Shown here in pieces: positions 9,200 to 19,707 of a stretch of DNA of 64,000 bases; within the stretch, counting starts at the first letter, position 1, and the number at the start of each line of letters is the position of its first letter. A program made the position numbers and the translations under genes. The stretch is taken from assembly GCA_039583875.1 (NCBI GenBank), contig CM077166.1:86674564-86738563 (forward strand), written 5' to 3'. A model generated the notes under the pieces. It did not search any database, was not told the origin of the DNA, and saw nothing but the letters and a program-made list of their open reading frames with translations. The DNA is from Platanthera guangdongensis (lineage: Eukaryota > Streptophyta > Magnoliopsida > Asparagales > Orchidaceae).

Positions 9200-10562
9200 T
9201 TACTTTGTCAAACCTGTGGGGCTGCATACACTGCTAGACAACTCATTATTAATAAGTTTAGTCTCATCAAAAACTACATGCACTGATTCTTCTACAACTT
9301 GTGTAGTCAAGTTGTAGACTCTATAAGCCTTACTATTATTGCTGTACCCAACAAAAATTCCCTCTTGGGACTTGGCAGCAAAATTAGTTAAGTAAGACTT
9401 CCCATTGTTAAGTATGAAGCATTTGCAACCAAAGATCCTGAAGTAGGATAGGTTTGGTTTCCTGCCTTTCACAACTTCATAGGGGGTCTTGTTTAGCCCT
9501 TTAGTGATGGTAGCCCTATTTATAACATGGCATGCAGTGTTAACTGCTTCAGCCCAGAAATACTCTGGCAGTGATGTATCACTCAATAGGGTTCTACCAG
9601 CCTCTATCAAGGTTCTATTCTTCCTCTCAGCAATGCCATTTTGCTGAGGTGTTCTAGGTGAAGAGAATTCTTGAAATATCCCAAAGTCTTCACACAGTTT
9701 TGTCATGCTATCAGACTGAAATTCAGTACCATGGTCACTTCTAATTTTGACCAATGTACTATTTAGTTCATTCTGAATTTGCTTGACAAAGCTATAGAAA
9801 ACACTAGGTGTTTCAGATTTCTGTCTTAGGAAGAACACCCAGGAAAACCTTGAGTAGTCATCTACAACTACAAAGGTATAGACCTTCCTACCTAAGCTGT
9901 GAACTGGCATTGGACCAAAAAGATCCATATGCAAGAGGTATAAACACCTAACAGCATCTTTATTTTTTATGCTTTTAAAGGTGGATTTAGTCTGCTTGCC
10001 CTTTTGACAAGCTGTGCAGATACCATCTTTGACACACTTAACTTGAGGACCATTCCTCACTAACTCTTTGCTAAAGAGTTTGCTAATAGTCTTGTAGTTA
10101 AGATGGGCAAGCCTCTTGTGCCATTTGACACAATGAGAGACTGTCTCATCAGCTACACGACAAACTGGAGAACCATTGTTCTCAACCATAATGTCTAGGC
10201 AGTAGACATTCCTCTTCCTATAACCTGTCAAAATGATCTCTTGATCACTTGACCTCTTGATATGACAACCATTTTTAACAAATGAGATGTCATATCCTAC
10301 ATAACTTAATTGACTTATACTTATTAGGTTGTGTTTCAACCCTTTAACATAAGCCACTTGAGTAATGGTAACTAAGTTTGTAGAAATGTTACCAAATCCT
10401 TTGATGATTCCTTTTTTCAGAACCACCAAAGGTTACTTTTGGATCATCTTTTACTGGAATGTAGTCCTTTAGTAATCTTCTTGTTCCAGTCATATGTCTG
10501 GAACATCCACTGTCCAAGTACCATGTTGGGTTATGGCCACTTGGACTCACTTGCAAAACAGA
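9200..10562 (-). pseudogene. pol: copia protease and integrase (element A pol)
   Basis: The protease motif LDSGCSRHMTG lies near 10480-10520 in the gag frame. A one-base insertion in an A-run near 10412 (six A here) shifts the frame, and integrase then reads in the next frame from about 10429. Integrase has the zinc-binding HKRLAHLNYKT...CTACQKGKQ, the DDE core (HMDLFGP, IRSDHGTEF, and E in NGIAERKNR) and the copia GYSNNSKAYRVYN block. It ends at the TAA 9200-9202. Integrase would insert the cDNA and the protease would mature Gag-Pol. Confidence 0.9.
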
Positions 10563-12605
10563 TTAATGAACCTTAGAACCCAAAGAATTCTTGGGTCCTT
10601 GGTATTTGTTAGTCTGCAATCTGACAAAGCTCCCTGCAGGCTTTCCAACAGGTAGCTTGCTACTTACCTTGGCACTGGCATTGTGTCAACAGTCCACTGC
10701 AAAGTGGCCAATTTTGCCACAGCACCAACATTCAAACTTGTTGTACCTTTGCTTAGATACAGCCTTTGCTGTATTATCTACAGCAGTCTTGTTGAATGCT
10801 GGGGCTTTGCCCTTGGACTTAGACTTGGACTGCTCAGTCCTTGCAGGTCTAATAAAGCCCAGTCCAGCCGAGCCTTTTTGATAAACAAATTCATCAATTA
10901 AAGGTAACACTGACTTAGGTTTAGAAAACCTAGCAACTAAGTCCTTCTCCTTCTGAAGATTGATCTCCAGACTCTTAATTTCATCATTCTTAAATGATAT
11001 AGTACCCATCTGAATCACTGTTATGTGTTTCAGCCTAGCTATCTCATTCAACTTTTGATCAAACTGCTTCTCAAAATCTGTTGCACCAGCTTTAAGTTCA
11101 GCAATTTCCTTTGCCTGACTTTTGGCTAGGGATTTGCTTTTCTTGTAAGCTTGCAACAACACCTTATATTCATCTATAAGTTGATGAATATCATCCTCAG
11201 ACTCAGATACACTTTCATCACTTGATGAAGATGAATCTGATTCTGAACTAGAACAAGAAACTGAATTTAAACTTGAACCTTGTACCTGACTGGGTCCTGG
11301 CTGCTCCAGGATTTTGGCACTGTCTGTCAAAGCCATTAGTCCTTGGCATTGACTGTCTTCTTGTTCATAAATAGACTCCATAATCTGTATAAATTCTTTC
11401 TCTTCTTCTCCAGCAAACAACCCTATGTAGGCTTCAGCCTCAGACTCAGTTTCTGAAGAAGAGATATCTGATAGAGTCTTCTCCTTCTTGGCAACAAAAG
11501 ACTTCTCTTTCTTTCCTTTGAAGTGAGTCTTTTTCCTGTCACCAGATTCCTTTCTCTTCTCTGGACAATCTGCAATAACATGGCCCTATCTATTGCAGCA
11601 GTAGCACACTATCTTAGATCCAGTTGCCTTGCTTGACTTTGTCCTCTTCCTGTCTTTCTTTGAAGGCTTTTTTTCCTGATAAAAGACTTCCTTTCCCTTT
11701 GAAGAAGAGGGTCTTGACCTCCATTGTTTCTTCTTCAAGAATTTCTGAAAGTGTCTAGTGAAGGCAGCAAAGTCTTCATCACTTTCACTGCTCTCACTCT
11801 TTGTGCTGACTGACTCATCAGACTCTGAATCAACTACCTCTGGAGGTGGAGTTGATGACTTATTCCTGCACTTTTTGGGAACTTCTGTCTTGAAAGCAAC
11901 TGATCTTTCCTTGTATTCAATCCTTGTTGATTTCTCCTCCTCTTTCCTCACTGTCAACTGCATCTCATATGACAATAACTTGCCAAACAGTGTAGGAGGA
12001 GGAATTTCCCCCAACTTAGCCATTTCTCTTATGGCACAGATCTTTGTGTCCCAATCTTTGGTTAGGGACCTTAAGAACTTATCATTTAGTTCATAGTTAC
12101 TGAACTCTCTTCCATAAGACATGAGTTCATTAACTATTCTGTAGAACTTCTTGTAGCACTCAGTTATGCAATCACCTTTACCTTGTCTAAAGCTCTTATA
12201 CTCCTGATTTAGCAAGGATTTTCTATCTTGCCTAACTTCTTCAGATCCTTCCATATACACTATAAGAGTGTCCCACATCTCTTTAGCTGTCTTACAGTGT
12301 ATAAGATTCTGAAATGTTGCATCATCTATGGCACTTACAATAATGTTTTGTGCCCTCTTGTCCATTGTAGCTAGGACAATCTCATCCTTAGTCATCTCAG
12401 AGAAATCCTTTGGAGTTCTCTGATTTGCATCCAAAACTGAAATCTTCATTGGCACATAAGGCCCTTCCTTTACTGTGATGTAGATTCTAGGGTCAGAGGC
12501 TTCCATAAATAGCCTTACCCTTTCTTTCCATATCTCAAAGATCTCTTTCCTGCATATGGGAAATTTCATGGAACCCAATTCCTTGTGATTCTCAGAAGAA
12601 CCCAT
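10563..12605 (-). pseudogene. gag: copia gag with two CCHC zinc knuckles (element A)
   Basis: It starts at the ATG at 12603-12605 (MGSSENHKELGS), about 100 bp after the primer site. The N-terminal part (residues about 15-230) is a UBN2-type capsid region (KEMWDTLIVYMEGSEEVRQDR, FLRSLTKDWDTK). A Ser/Glu-rich stretch follows, then a first knuckle CYCCNR-stop-GHVIADC and a second knuckle CWCCGKIGHFAVDC. Two nonsense changes are visible against B. TAG at 11586-11588 replaces Gln inside the first knuckle. TGA directly after the second knuckle (about 10683) replaces Trp. The frame then runs to a TAA at 10563-10565 that is also present in B, so it may be the genuine gag end. Confidence 0.9.
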
Positions 12606-12703
12606 GTTTCTTGATTTTCTTGATTTTCTTGAAACTGTGTTTTGTCTTACACTGAATCTGCCCAGGATCTCCTCAGACTGTTAGTTCTTTTTGATGAACC
12701 TCC

Positions 12704-12714
12704 CTCTGATACCA
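12704..12714 (-). other. Primer-binding site of A
   Basis: On the minus strand TGGTATCAGAG lies two bases after the LTR terminus TTTCA. It matches the 3' end of initiator Met tRNA, usual for copia elements. Confidence 0.9.
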
Positions 12715-13620
12715 CTTGAAAGATATGGTACCTAAACACCTAGAGGGGGGGGGTGAATAGGTGACCTAATCCTTTTCTAACTTTACTGGCAGCAAACAGT
12801 TTATTATCACATATTTTTAACTTTTGCACAGCAATCACAAAGTATTCACAGCATACACAGCACAATCAATGCACAACATAGTGGTTTATAGTGGTTCCCC
12901 AAGATATGGGTACATCCACTTTCCCCCTTCGCCTATCTAGCAGTGTACTAGATTCGGCCAAACTCCTCCACTGTCTCAGAACCCAAATTGGTTCCTACAC
13001 CTCAGGCCCAAAGCCTTACAACTCAGCTTTATCCCAAAGCCTACACTCAGCCAATCAAGGCCTACACTCAGCCAACCAAGGCCTACACTCAGCCAACAAG
13101 GCCTACACTCAGAGATCTCTATCTCCTACACTCAGGCTAACAAGCCCTACCCTCAGCCTTTATAAATACAGGCTTACAAATCACTCAGATCCAAAGGATC
13201 CTACAAGTTAAAATGTATTACAAATAATAACTCTACAACTCAGAAATAAAAGAGGGGAGTTGAGAGTTTCTTGATGAGTTCTTGGAAGAACTCAGCTGGA
13301 TTCACTCTGACTTAGCTTTCTTCAAAGCTTCTTGAGTAGAACTGAATAAGACTGAATCCTCCTGCAGTTGTTCCTTGACCTCTGCCACTTAAGATCCAGA
13401 ATTGAATCTGAATCCTTCTTCTCAGCCTAGTTCCAGAGGCTGATTTCTTGGATGGAGCCCTCTCTCTCCAACTTCTTAGATCTGCACTTGGACTGCAAGA
13501 TCTTCTTGTGTTGATACTCTTGGTACCACTTCAATAATTTGTTTTTCAACAAACTGAACTTTTGAACAATAATCTGATCCACTTGATCTTCAACCTTACT
13601 TTCTGTAAACTGTAGGTGCC

Positions 13621-13628
13621 TATTTATA
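13621..13628 (-). promoter_or_regulatory. TATA box of A 5' LTR
   Basis: TATAAATA on the minus strand. This is the copy that would drive the full-length transcript into gag-pol. Confidence 0.75.
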
Positions 13629-13784
13629 GGCCTTCTTCATGGTAACCGGCTGATCTGGTTCATAACTGTCTTCTGACATCTCTGACAGGTGCTGTAGACC
13701 GGCTGGAACGGCAGCTGTCAAGTCATCTAGTCATTTATTGAAAATCTCTAACTATCTGTAAGCGTCGAGACTTTCTGTCTTTAA

Positions 13785-14691
13785 GTGTCGACACTTATAG
13801 TCCAAGTGTCGACACATGTTGTGTAAGTGTCGACACAAGTCTACAAGGTGTCGACACATTTCCTTGTATGTCTCGACACAGATTCTTCTGCATGTGTCGA
13901 CACTGAAATTGAGTGTCGACACAAGTACTTGTTCTTCTAGCTTTTGCTGAATTCTTCTAAGTGTCGACACATCTCCTTTGTGTCGACACAACTTCTTGTG
14001 TTGTATCTGTTAAGTGTCGACACTGCTTCTTGATGTCGACACATAGTCTTCTATGTTGATTTTTGCTGAGTGTCGACACAGCTCCTTGTGTCGACACTTG
14101 ATTCTTCTGTTGAGACTTCAGCTGAGTGTCGACACATTCCTTTAGTGTCGACACTTGTACTTAGAATATTTTGGAAATAAATCTGTTCTTTGCTAAGTGT
14201 CGACACAGCTCCTTGTGTCGACACTTTCTTCAAGTGTTGAGTCTTCAGCTGTGTGTCGACACATTGTTCTGGGTGTCGACACATACTTCAAATGCTGACT
14301 CTTATGTTGAGTGTCGACACATTGTGCTGGGTGTCGACACTTACTTCAAGTGCTGACTCTTCTGCTTAGTGTTGACATATTGTGTTGAGTGTCGACACAT
14401 GTACTTAGTCTCTGCAGACTTTTGCTGAGTGTCGACACAGCTCCAAGTGTCGACACTTTCTGGTGTAGACATAGCTTCACTGAGTGTCGACACAGCTCCT
14501 TATGTCGACACTTTCTGTCTGTACTTTTCTTCACTGAGTGTCGACACAGCTCCAAGTGTCGACACTTTCTGTCTGGTGTCAACTCTGCATCCCAGGTGTC
14601 GACACAATGACTCCAAGTGTCGACACTGCTTGTCTGGGTGTCGACACAAGCTTTCTTGAGTGTCGACACTTTCCCTCTGGGTGTCGACACA
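13785..14691. repeat. GTGTCGACAC array in A 5' LTR
   Basis: About 30 copies, colinear with 2700-3606. Here two sites are intact (near 14502 and 14617) that are mutated in the other LTR, and the reverse also occurs. Confidence 0.95.
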
Positions 14692-14835
14692 TGGACTTAG
14701 AAACTTTTTGCTTCAGTCCAGTGATTACTTAACCTGCACAAGTAAACTCAACATACATCAAATACATTATGATGTATATCATTGAGTTAGGTGAGGCTTC
14801 TTCAAATCAGGTACATTTGACCAATGTACCCAACA

Positions 14836-14840
14836 AATTT
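14836..14840. repeat. Target-site duplication of A, right copy (AATTT)
   Basis: It follows the LTR terminus ACCCAACA and matches 1627-1631. Confidence 0.93.
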
Positions 14841-15300
14841 TTATTTTTCCGCCTACTCATTTGAGTTAATTTGCTGGATTTTATTCAAGTAGGTGTTTGT
14901 AGCTTTTATTTTTCCGCCTACTCACTTGAGTTAAATGGCCATTCTGTATTTTCAGTCCTACTCATTTGAGTAGGACTTGCTTTTTTTCATTCTTTATTTT
15001 TCCGCCTACTCACTTGAGTTAAATGGCTGGATTTGATTTTCCGCCTACTCGCTAGGAGGTAAATGGTCGGACTTTATTTTGATGTAAATATTTAAGAAAG
15101 CCCTGTAATCGCATTTTATTTCCTCCTACTCGTTTGAGTAGGACTCGCTTTCATTTCAGTCCTACTCGTTTGAGTAGGACTTGCAATTTTCAGCTTTAAT
15201 TTTCCGCCCCCACTCGTTTAAGTGGGACTTGCAAATTTCAATTATGCACTTTTCAGCTTTTATTTTCCGCCCCCACTCGTTTGGGTGAGACCTGCAAATG
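14841..15300. repeat. Sequence K: diverged hairpin repeats
   Basis: It carries repeated CCGCCTACTC(A/G)(C/T)TTGAGTT(A)AATGG units and three near-perfect hairpins with arms AGTCCTACTC/GAGTAGGACT around a 4-base loop: 14954-14977, 15124-15143 (shorter arms) and 15158-15181. Later units change to CCCACTC...AAGTGGG, with both arms changed together. No ORF is present. Confidence 0.75.
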
Positions 15301-16266
15301 TCAATTATGCAATTTTCTCTTATGTGTAACTTAGTTTTATTTCTTCCTTTTGCTATATGTTTGAATGAGTGCGGGTGTGTTTATTTTTAATAACTTTTCT
15401 AAAATTAGGTTATTTTGCTTTTCTTCTTATTTTCTTTATAACCTTTCAGCGAATAGTTTAGGACGCTCGCATAACCAAACATATAAGCTATCCCCATTCC
15501 GATGAGTGGCTAATTTCTTTTAGCCCTCGGTATCGAAGAGCTTTGGGATCTAAAATGTTTTAAATAACCAAATGTCTAATTTTTCAATTTAATTAAAAAC
15601 TTAAGGTTTACCCCGGGTTAATGACGCGTAGACCCACATATCGATGTGTGGGCTCTATTTCCGTTATCCATACGCTAGCTAGCCGAGAGGTCGTGCATAT
15701 GGACAGATCACCCCTGGGTAGATAGAGTTCCGCACTAACCCTCTACAGAGGAGGTGCGCTAACTCTACCGGATTGGGTTCCCCACCCAATAGCGGGGTTC
15801 TTAGCGTACTGCGGGCATTAAGGGGAATCTTTCGTCGGACGAGAGCCCGGTCGAATAGCCTTAATGTCTAGGTGAGCGATATTCCTAGAGATAGGTGAGC
15901 TCATTTTTTTGAACCTACACGGCCAAGTTTCCGCATTATTTAAATTGAAACTTTAGATATCTAGTTATGCAAATCTATTTTTAAAACTAACGCAATTCGA
16001 TACCGGGAGTTATCTCTTCATCGACTACTTTCTTAAAATCTATTTTCGTTCTTATTTTACTTAAAACCCTCAACTTCTATTTCGGTAAAATAATAGTGAT
16101 TTCGGAGGAGTAGGGGTAATCAACCCGTTCCCGGGAATAATACGACCTCGGTATTCTCCCGAATATCGAGTACTACTTGCGATAGGTGCACTTGCCTCAT
16201 CTAGCAAGCCCGCGGCGATTGACTCACCGAACCAACCACAGTAAGAGTCTGTTCGCGGGCCCATCA
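15301..16266. other. Sequence K continued: unclassified, probably LTR-derived, non-coding
   Basis: No convincing ORF or recognisable domain. It is AT-rich up to about 15600, then mixed, with several short inverted repeats such as GGATTGGGTTCC...ACCCAAT near 15770. The style, with the upstream repeats, suggests the LTR of a large gypsy element, but I cannot place it. At 16266/16267 it joins the truncated E LTR abruptly. Confidence 0.4.
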
Positions 16267-17071
16267 GCGTGCGATAGCCCGACTTGCTACACTGAAATAA
16301 AAGTGGGTCGATCTATTGGATGAATGCTCATGTTTGCCATGCAGTACATAACTCTGCTTGGTTTGGGTGGAATGCAACCAGCATGCGTGTTGGGGTGACA
16401 AGGACCGACCAGCCAACAAGTTAATTACCGTGCGATTTGTGGTGTTACCACGGGTTTCCGGTACACCGTAAGGTGCCTTGAGTGCATGAAGCGTCTGGCT
16501 ACGGTCAGCGTTTGTGATTTGCTATGTGTGATTGTGATTGTTAGCTGTTATACTTGCAAATGCATACAGGGAAGGAACCGCTGCCCCGGGCATGGGATAG
16601 GGTCGTTATAATTGGTCAGCTTTAGATGATCGTTACTTTGTTTGCCGCTCTTTGGTGGATCTCTACTTGCAGGTGCTGCGGCTTGAAATGAAATGAACGG
16701 ATTGAAATTTTGCTGCTAAGGCCCTTGAAGGCCAAGTGAATCGTGGTTGGATTTCATGTGTGGCCGGCCTGCGTGCCAATGTACGAACTTGTATATGTGT
16801 ACAAAGAGCAACCTGTATGGCCTTAAGGCCATGTGTGTGTGGGTTGTATACATTCCTGATTTTGGTTATATAAATGTGAAATTTATGTATTAGTGGACAT
16901 TCCTAGAGTTGAGTTCATGCAACCTAAATATGTTGCGCTAGAATGGATTGGGTTAAGGACATGAATATAATTTGATCACCACAAGTAATTCCGTCATTTG
17001 TCTGTGACCTATGTCGTGGGGCCCCGGTCGGACCCACTGTTATATGCCATGTGACGAGTGGGGGCGTTACA
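16267..17071 (+). repeat. E 5' LTR, right part only
   Basis: It matches about 26275-27078 of the 3' LTR, beginning at AGCGTGCGATAGC and ending GGGGGCGTTACA. The U3 and array half is missing: homology stops abruptly at 16266. Confidence 0.85.
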
Positions 17072-17074
17072 AAG

Positions 17075-17087
17075 TGGTATCAGGGCC
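17075..17087 (+). other. Primer-binding site of E
   Basis: TGGTATCAGGGCC follows the LTR end after three bases. It is of the initiator Met tRNA type. Confidence 0.88.
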
Positions 17088-17235
17088 AGGTTGAGATTGT
17101 TTGGGAGGAGAGAACAGAATCGAACTCACGAATGTCCACTATGAATGTATTTCATGCACATGACGTGCGTGAGTGTAGTCAATGTAGCAGGACCATTATG
17201 ATATGAATTATTAATGGTGTTCTGTATATTGATAG

Positions 17236-17916
17236 GTGGCAAGGAGTGGAGATGGGCCATCTGAGCCCCAGCGCTCTGATGAGAGTGTCGCACCGGTTGA
17301 AGCGTGTACGCCTCCTTTGGCGCAGACCATTCGGGTGGTGACGGAAACAGTGCTTGCAGTATTGCAGACACAACCTGCAAGGAGTGCAGTGATACCTGTG
17401 CCGCTTGGTGTTCGGCAAGAGCCTGTGGATGAGCAGTTAAAAAGTTTTATGGAATTTCATTCACCTATGTTTGGCGGGGCTATTTCCCCAACACAGGCGG
17501 AAGATTGGCTTGCTAGAGTAAAACGAATCATGACTGCCATCAGGACGGCAGAGGAGCAGAAAGTGACGTTAACCACTTTTCTGTTGGAAGGAGACCCAAG
17601 ATTATGGTGGGATGAGATGGAGGTGCATTACTTGGCCGGTCGAGGGTTAGCGGAGGTTTCCATGGAAGAAATCACCCGCTTGTTTTTAGCCAAGTACGTG
17701 TCAGTGTCCCAACGGATTGCAATGGAGAATGAATTTTTACGTCTAGTGCAGGGTGAGCGGGATATTGATACATACCTGCATGAATTTACCAGACTGGGGC
17801 GGTATGCAGGATCTACTTTTGCCGAGGAAGCCCGAAAGACGAATCAATTTTATGAGGGCCTTCGAGATGAGTTAAGGTTGGCACTTCCGAGTTCGGTGAG
17901 ACAAGGTGATGAGTCC
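17236..17916 (+). pseudogene. gag: gypsy gag, N-terminal part (element E), cut by element C
   Basis: A frame opens after a TAG at 17233 and runs into element C at 17917, where the LTR supplies the stop (the apparent end is 17922). No ATG occurs before residue 72 (position 17449), so the original start is unclear. The retrotransposon Gag domain is plain: FMEFHSPMFGG, PTQAEDWLARVKRI, FLLEGDPRLWWDEM, EITRLFLAKYVS, FLRLVQGERDIDTYLHEFTRL. It would form the particle shell. The rest of gag resumes at 24206. Confidence 0.88.
17912..17916. repeat. Target-site duplication of C, left copy (CAAGG)
   Basis: It precedes the LTR terminus TGATGAGTCC and matches 24206-24210. Confidence 0.92.
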
Positions 17917-18181
17917 ACTTAATATACCTATTTTCGGACTCATCTGGGCTAGTTTTCACGTGCTTGCACTTCACTTTTAGTTCTTTATCGTTCATATTTC
18001 ATCTAATCTTTATTTCCATAGGAAGTGCACATTTATGCCCGTGATTGTGTATTTTGTTATTTTTATAGTTTGTACTCCCTTTTGTGATTGTCTGGAATGT
18101 CTGCACAGATTAGTGATCTATTTTTCCTATCTGTACAGGGGTCGTGTGAGTGTTCCGGGATGGTTGTAAAACAGGAATACT

Positions 18182-18525
18182 GCGCACGATCATGGGATAT
18201 AATGCGCACGACCACTAGTCGTGCGCCCCTGATCGTGCGCACTACTCTTCGTTTCCAGAATCAGCCTGGGGTAAGTGCACGACCACTGGACATAATGCGC
18301 ACGACCACCGATCGTGCGCCACTGATCGTGTGCATTGATTCCTCTTTTCTGGAGTCCTGTTTGGGTTAATCGCACGATCATTGGACTTAGTGCGCACGAC
18401 CACTGGTCGTGCGCCACTGCTCGTACGCGTTATCCCAGTTCTTCTTCCTGATATTCCATGCCAGTGCGCACGATCACCGGACATAGTGTGCACGACCACT
18501 GGTCGTGCGCCTGTGATCGTGCGCA
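18182..18525. repeat. Nested palindrome array (C 5' LTR)
   Basis: Four units of about 60 bp. Each has a central 23-bp palindrome with arms GCGCACGACCA and TGGTCGTGCGC around one base. It is flanked by a left half-site such as GCGCACGATCATGGG and a right half-site such as CCCCTGATCGTGCGC, which pair with each other. Each unit therefore forms a stem within a stem. Arms carry scattered substitutions between units. Confidence 0.9.
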
Positions 18526-18543
18526 TTGGTCATTTCTGCTTTG

Positions 18544-18551
18544 TATAAATA
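18544..18551 (+). promoter_or_regulatory. TATA box of C 5' LTR
   Basis: TATAAATA within TTTGTATAAATAGTGCAGG, about 20 bp after the last array unit. Confidence 0.75.
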
Positions 18552-19476
18552 GTGCAGGTCTCGCCCTAATTCGGGAGAGGATTCGGAGCTTGACATTTCT
18601 CCGCCGTTTTCCGCCTTCTCCGCCGTTCCCCTCCATCTTCCACCCTAGGGAGGTGCTCCGGGCAAGCTTTCACCGCCACATCCAAGCCGGAGCTTCCTCT
18701 CGGCCTTCTCCTTTATCCGTGAGCTTCACGTAGGGTTTGACGCCATAGCCATCAAGCAAAGGAAAGCTAGCAAGCTTTGTCCGCTATCGTGAGACGAAGA
18801 AGACGGGCTATTGGAAGGTGGTGACAGCCCTTCTCTATCCCGGACGCAGTTGAGGACCGAGCTTGGACGCGGAATGACAACCCGACGATTCTAACCGTGA
18901 ATCCTCAGCAAGGCATTGGATCGGTCGATCTTTTGACTTGTTCTTGCTTTCTTGTTTAATATTGGTGTTTAACTTTATTTATAATTGATGAAGTATGCTT
19001 ATTTTGTAAACGTTTTATACAATTATGTCTATGTGATTTTATGTTTTCGTTATTTACTGGAGTTGCGCCATATTCCATCCACCACCATCCACCCTTGTCG
19101 CACTAGAAATTGCTAGTGGCGTGCGTAGCGAAGAGGTGCTTACGACCCTCATTCCACCATTCTCTTCACCTCATCCGCAAGCCTACTCGCCCATCCGCCT
19201 AGCGATTCGGTGCATAGCAGCCCGACTAGTCTTCCATCCCGCCTGGCGAAGCATCGCATAGCGGCGTTGCATAGGAGTAGTTGTTAGCCTTTTATTTTCT
19301 GTTTCCGCAAACATCAAAACCCCCCTTAGTTAGCTCCGACCTGAGGCCTTCAATCTCAAGTCCTCTCAAAATTAACTCCACCTTACTGTGTTCCTTGTGA
19401 GATCGATACTTGGGAAAACCCATTTTATATTGCTTGTGCGACCGGTTCACTACCGTGATCTATAGCATCAATTTTT

Positions 19477-19494
19477 TGGCGCCATTGCCGGGGA
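19477..19494 (+). other. Primer-binding site of C
   Basis: TGGCGCCATTGCCGGGGA, six bases after the LTR. D has TGGCGCCGTTGCCGGGGA. This site type is attributed to Asp tRNA in Athila/Calypso elements; I have not checked it here. Confidence 0.8.
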
Positions 19495-19707
19495 ACACAG
19501 TCGTGTGAGTTTTTGGAGAGGGAGATAATAGATTGAAGCCCTTTTCCATTTGTGCATATCATTTTTTTTGTTTATTTGCTTTTGTTATTAGAATTTTTAT
19601 TTTACTTATTTCTTTTTACCCTTTTCTGATTTTTTATTTAGATAGCAGATCCGTGCTATTTTTTATTTTAGCTGAGTAGCACTTTTTCAGCACTTATTTT
19701 ATTCGTG

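Larger units (their letters stand above)
1632..14835 (-). mobile_element. Element A: complete Sirevirus-type Ty1/copia retrotransposon, 13.2 kb
   Basis: Two 2119-bp LTRs bound the element, with TG...CA termini, AATTT target duplications, an initiator-Met-type primer site next to the right LTR and a polypurine tract next to the left LTR. Read on the minus strand the order is 5' LTR, PBS, gag with two zinc knuckles, protease, integrase, reverse transcriptase, RNase H, an internal palindrome array with a TATA box, one long extra ORF, PPT, 3' LTR. By eye the LTRs differ at about 25 sites, roughly 1%, so the insertion is fairly young. Even so, gag-pol has several stops and one frameshift. The protein motifs fit the Sirevirus (SIRE/Maximus) lineage from memory of that group. 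It is interrupted by nothing. Confidence 0.93.
12717..14835 (-). repeat. A 5' LTR (2119 bp)
   Basis: Same length as the left LTR, with about 25 differences counted by eye, roughly 1.2%. It contains a TATA box at 13621-13628 and a palindrome array at about 13785-14691. Several differences between the two LTRs fall on the CpG of the palindrome core (TCGAC against TTGAC or TCGAT). Confidence 0.95.
17917..19470 (+). repeat. C 5' LTR (1554 bp)
   Basis: Runs from TGATGAGTCCAC to TATAGCATCA. It holds the nested palindrome array (18182-18525), the TATA box (18544) and a downstream C-rich leader. It matches 22653-24205. Confidence 0.92.

Noticed and set aside
17075..17087. tRNA gene
   Set aside because: Only the 12-18 base primer-binding complement is present here and at the other PBS sites. 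There is no cloverleaf.
19477..19494. Autonomous gypsy pol for C hidden in another frame
   Set aside because: I looked on both strands of 19471-22652 for RT (YxDD or FxDD), integrase (HHCC, DDE) and RNase H motifs and found none.
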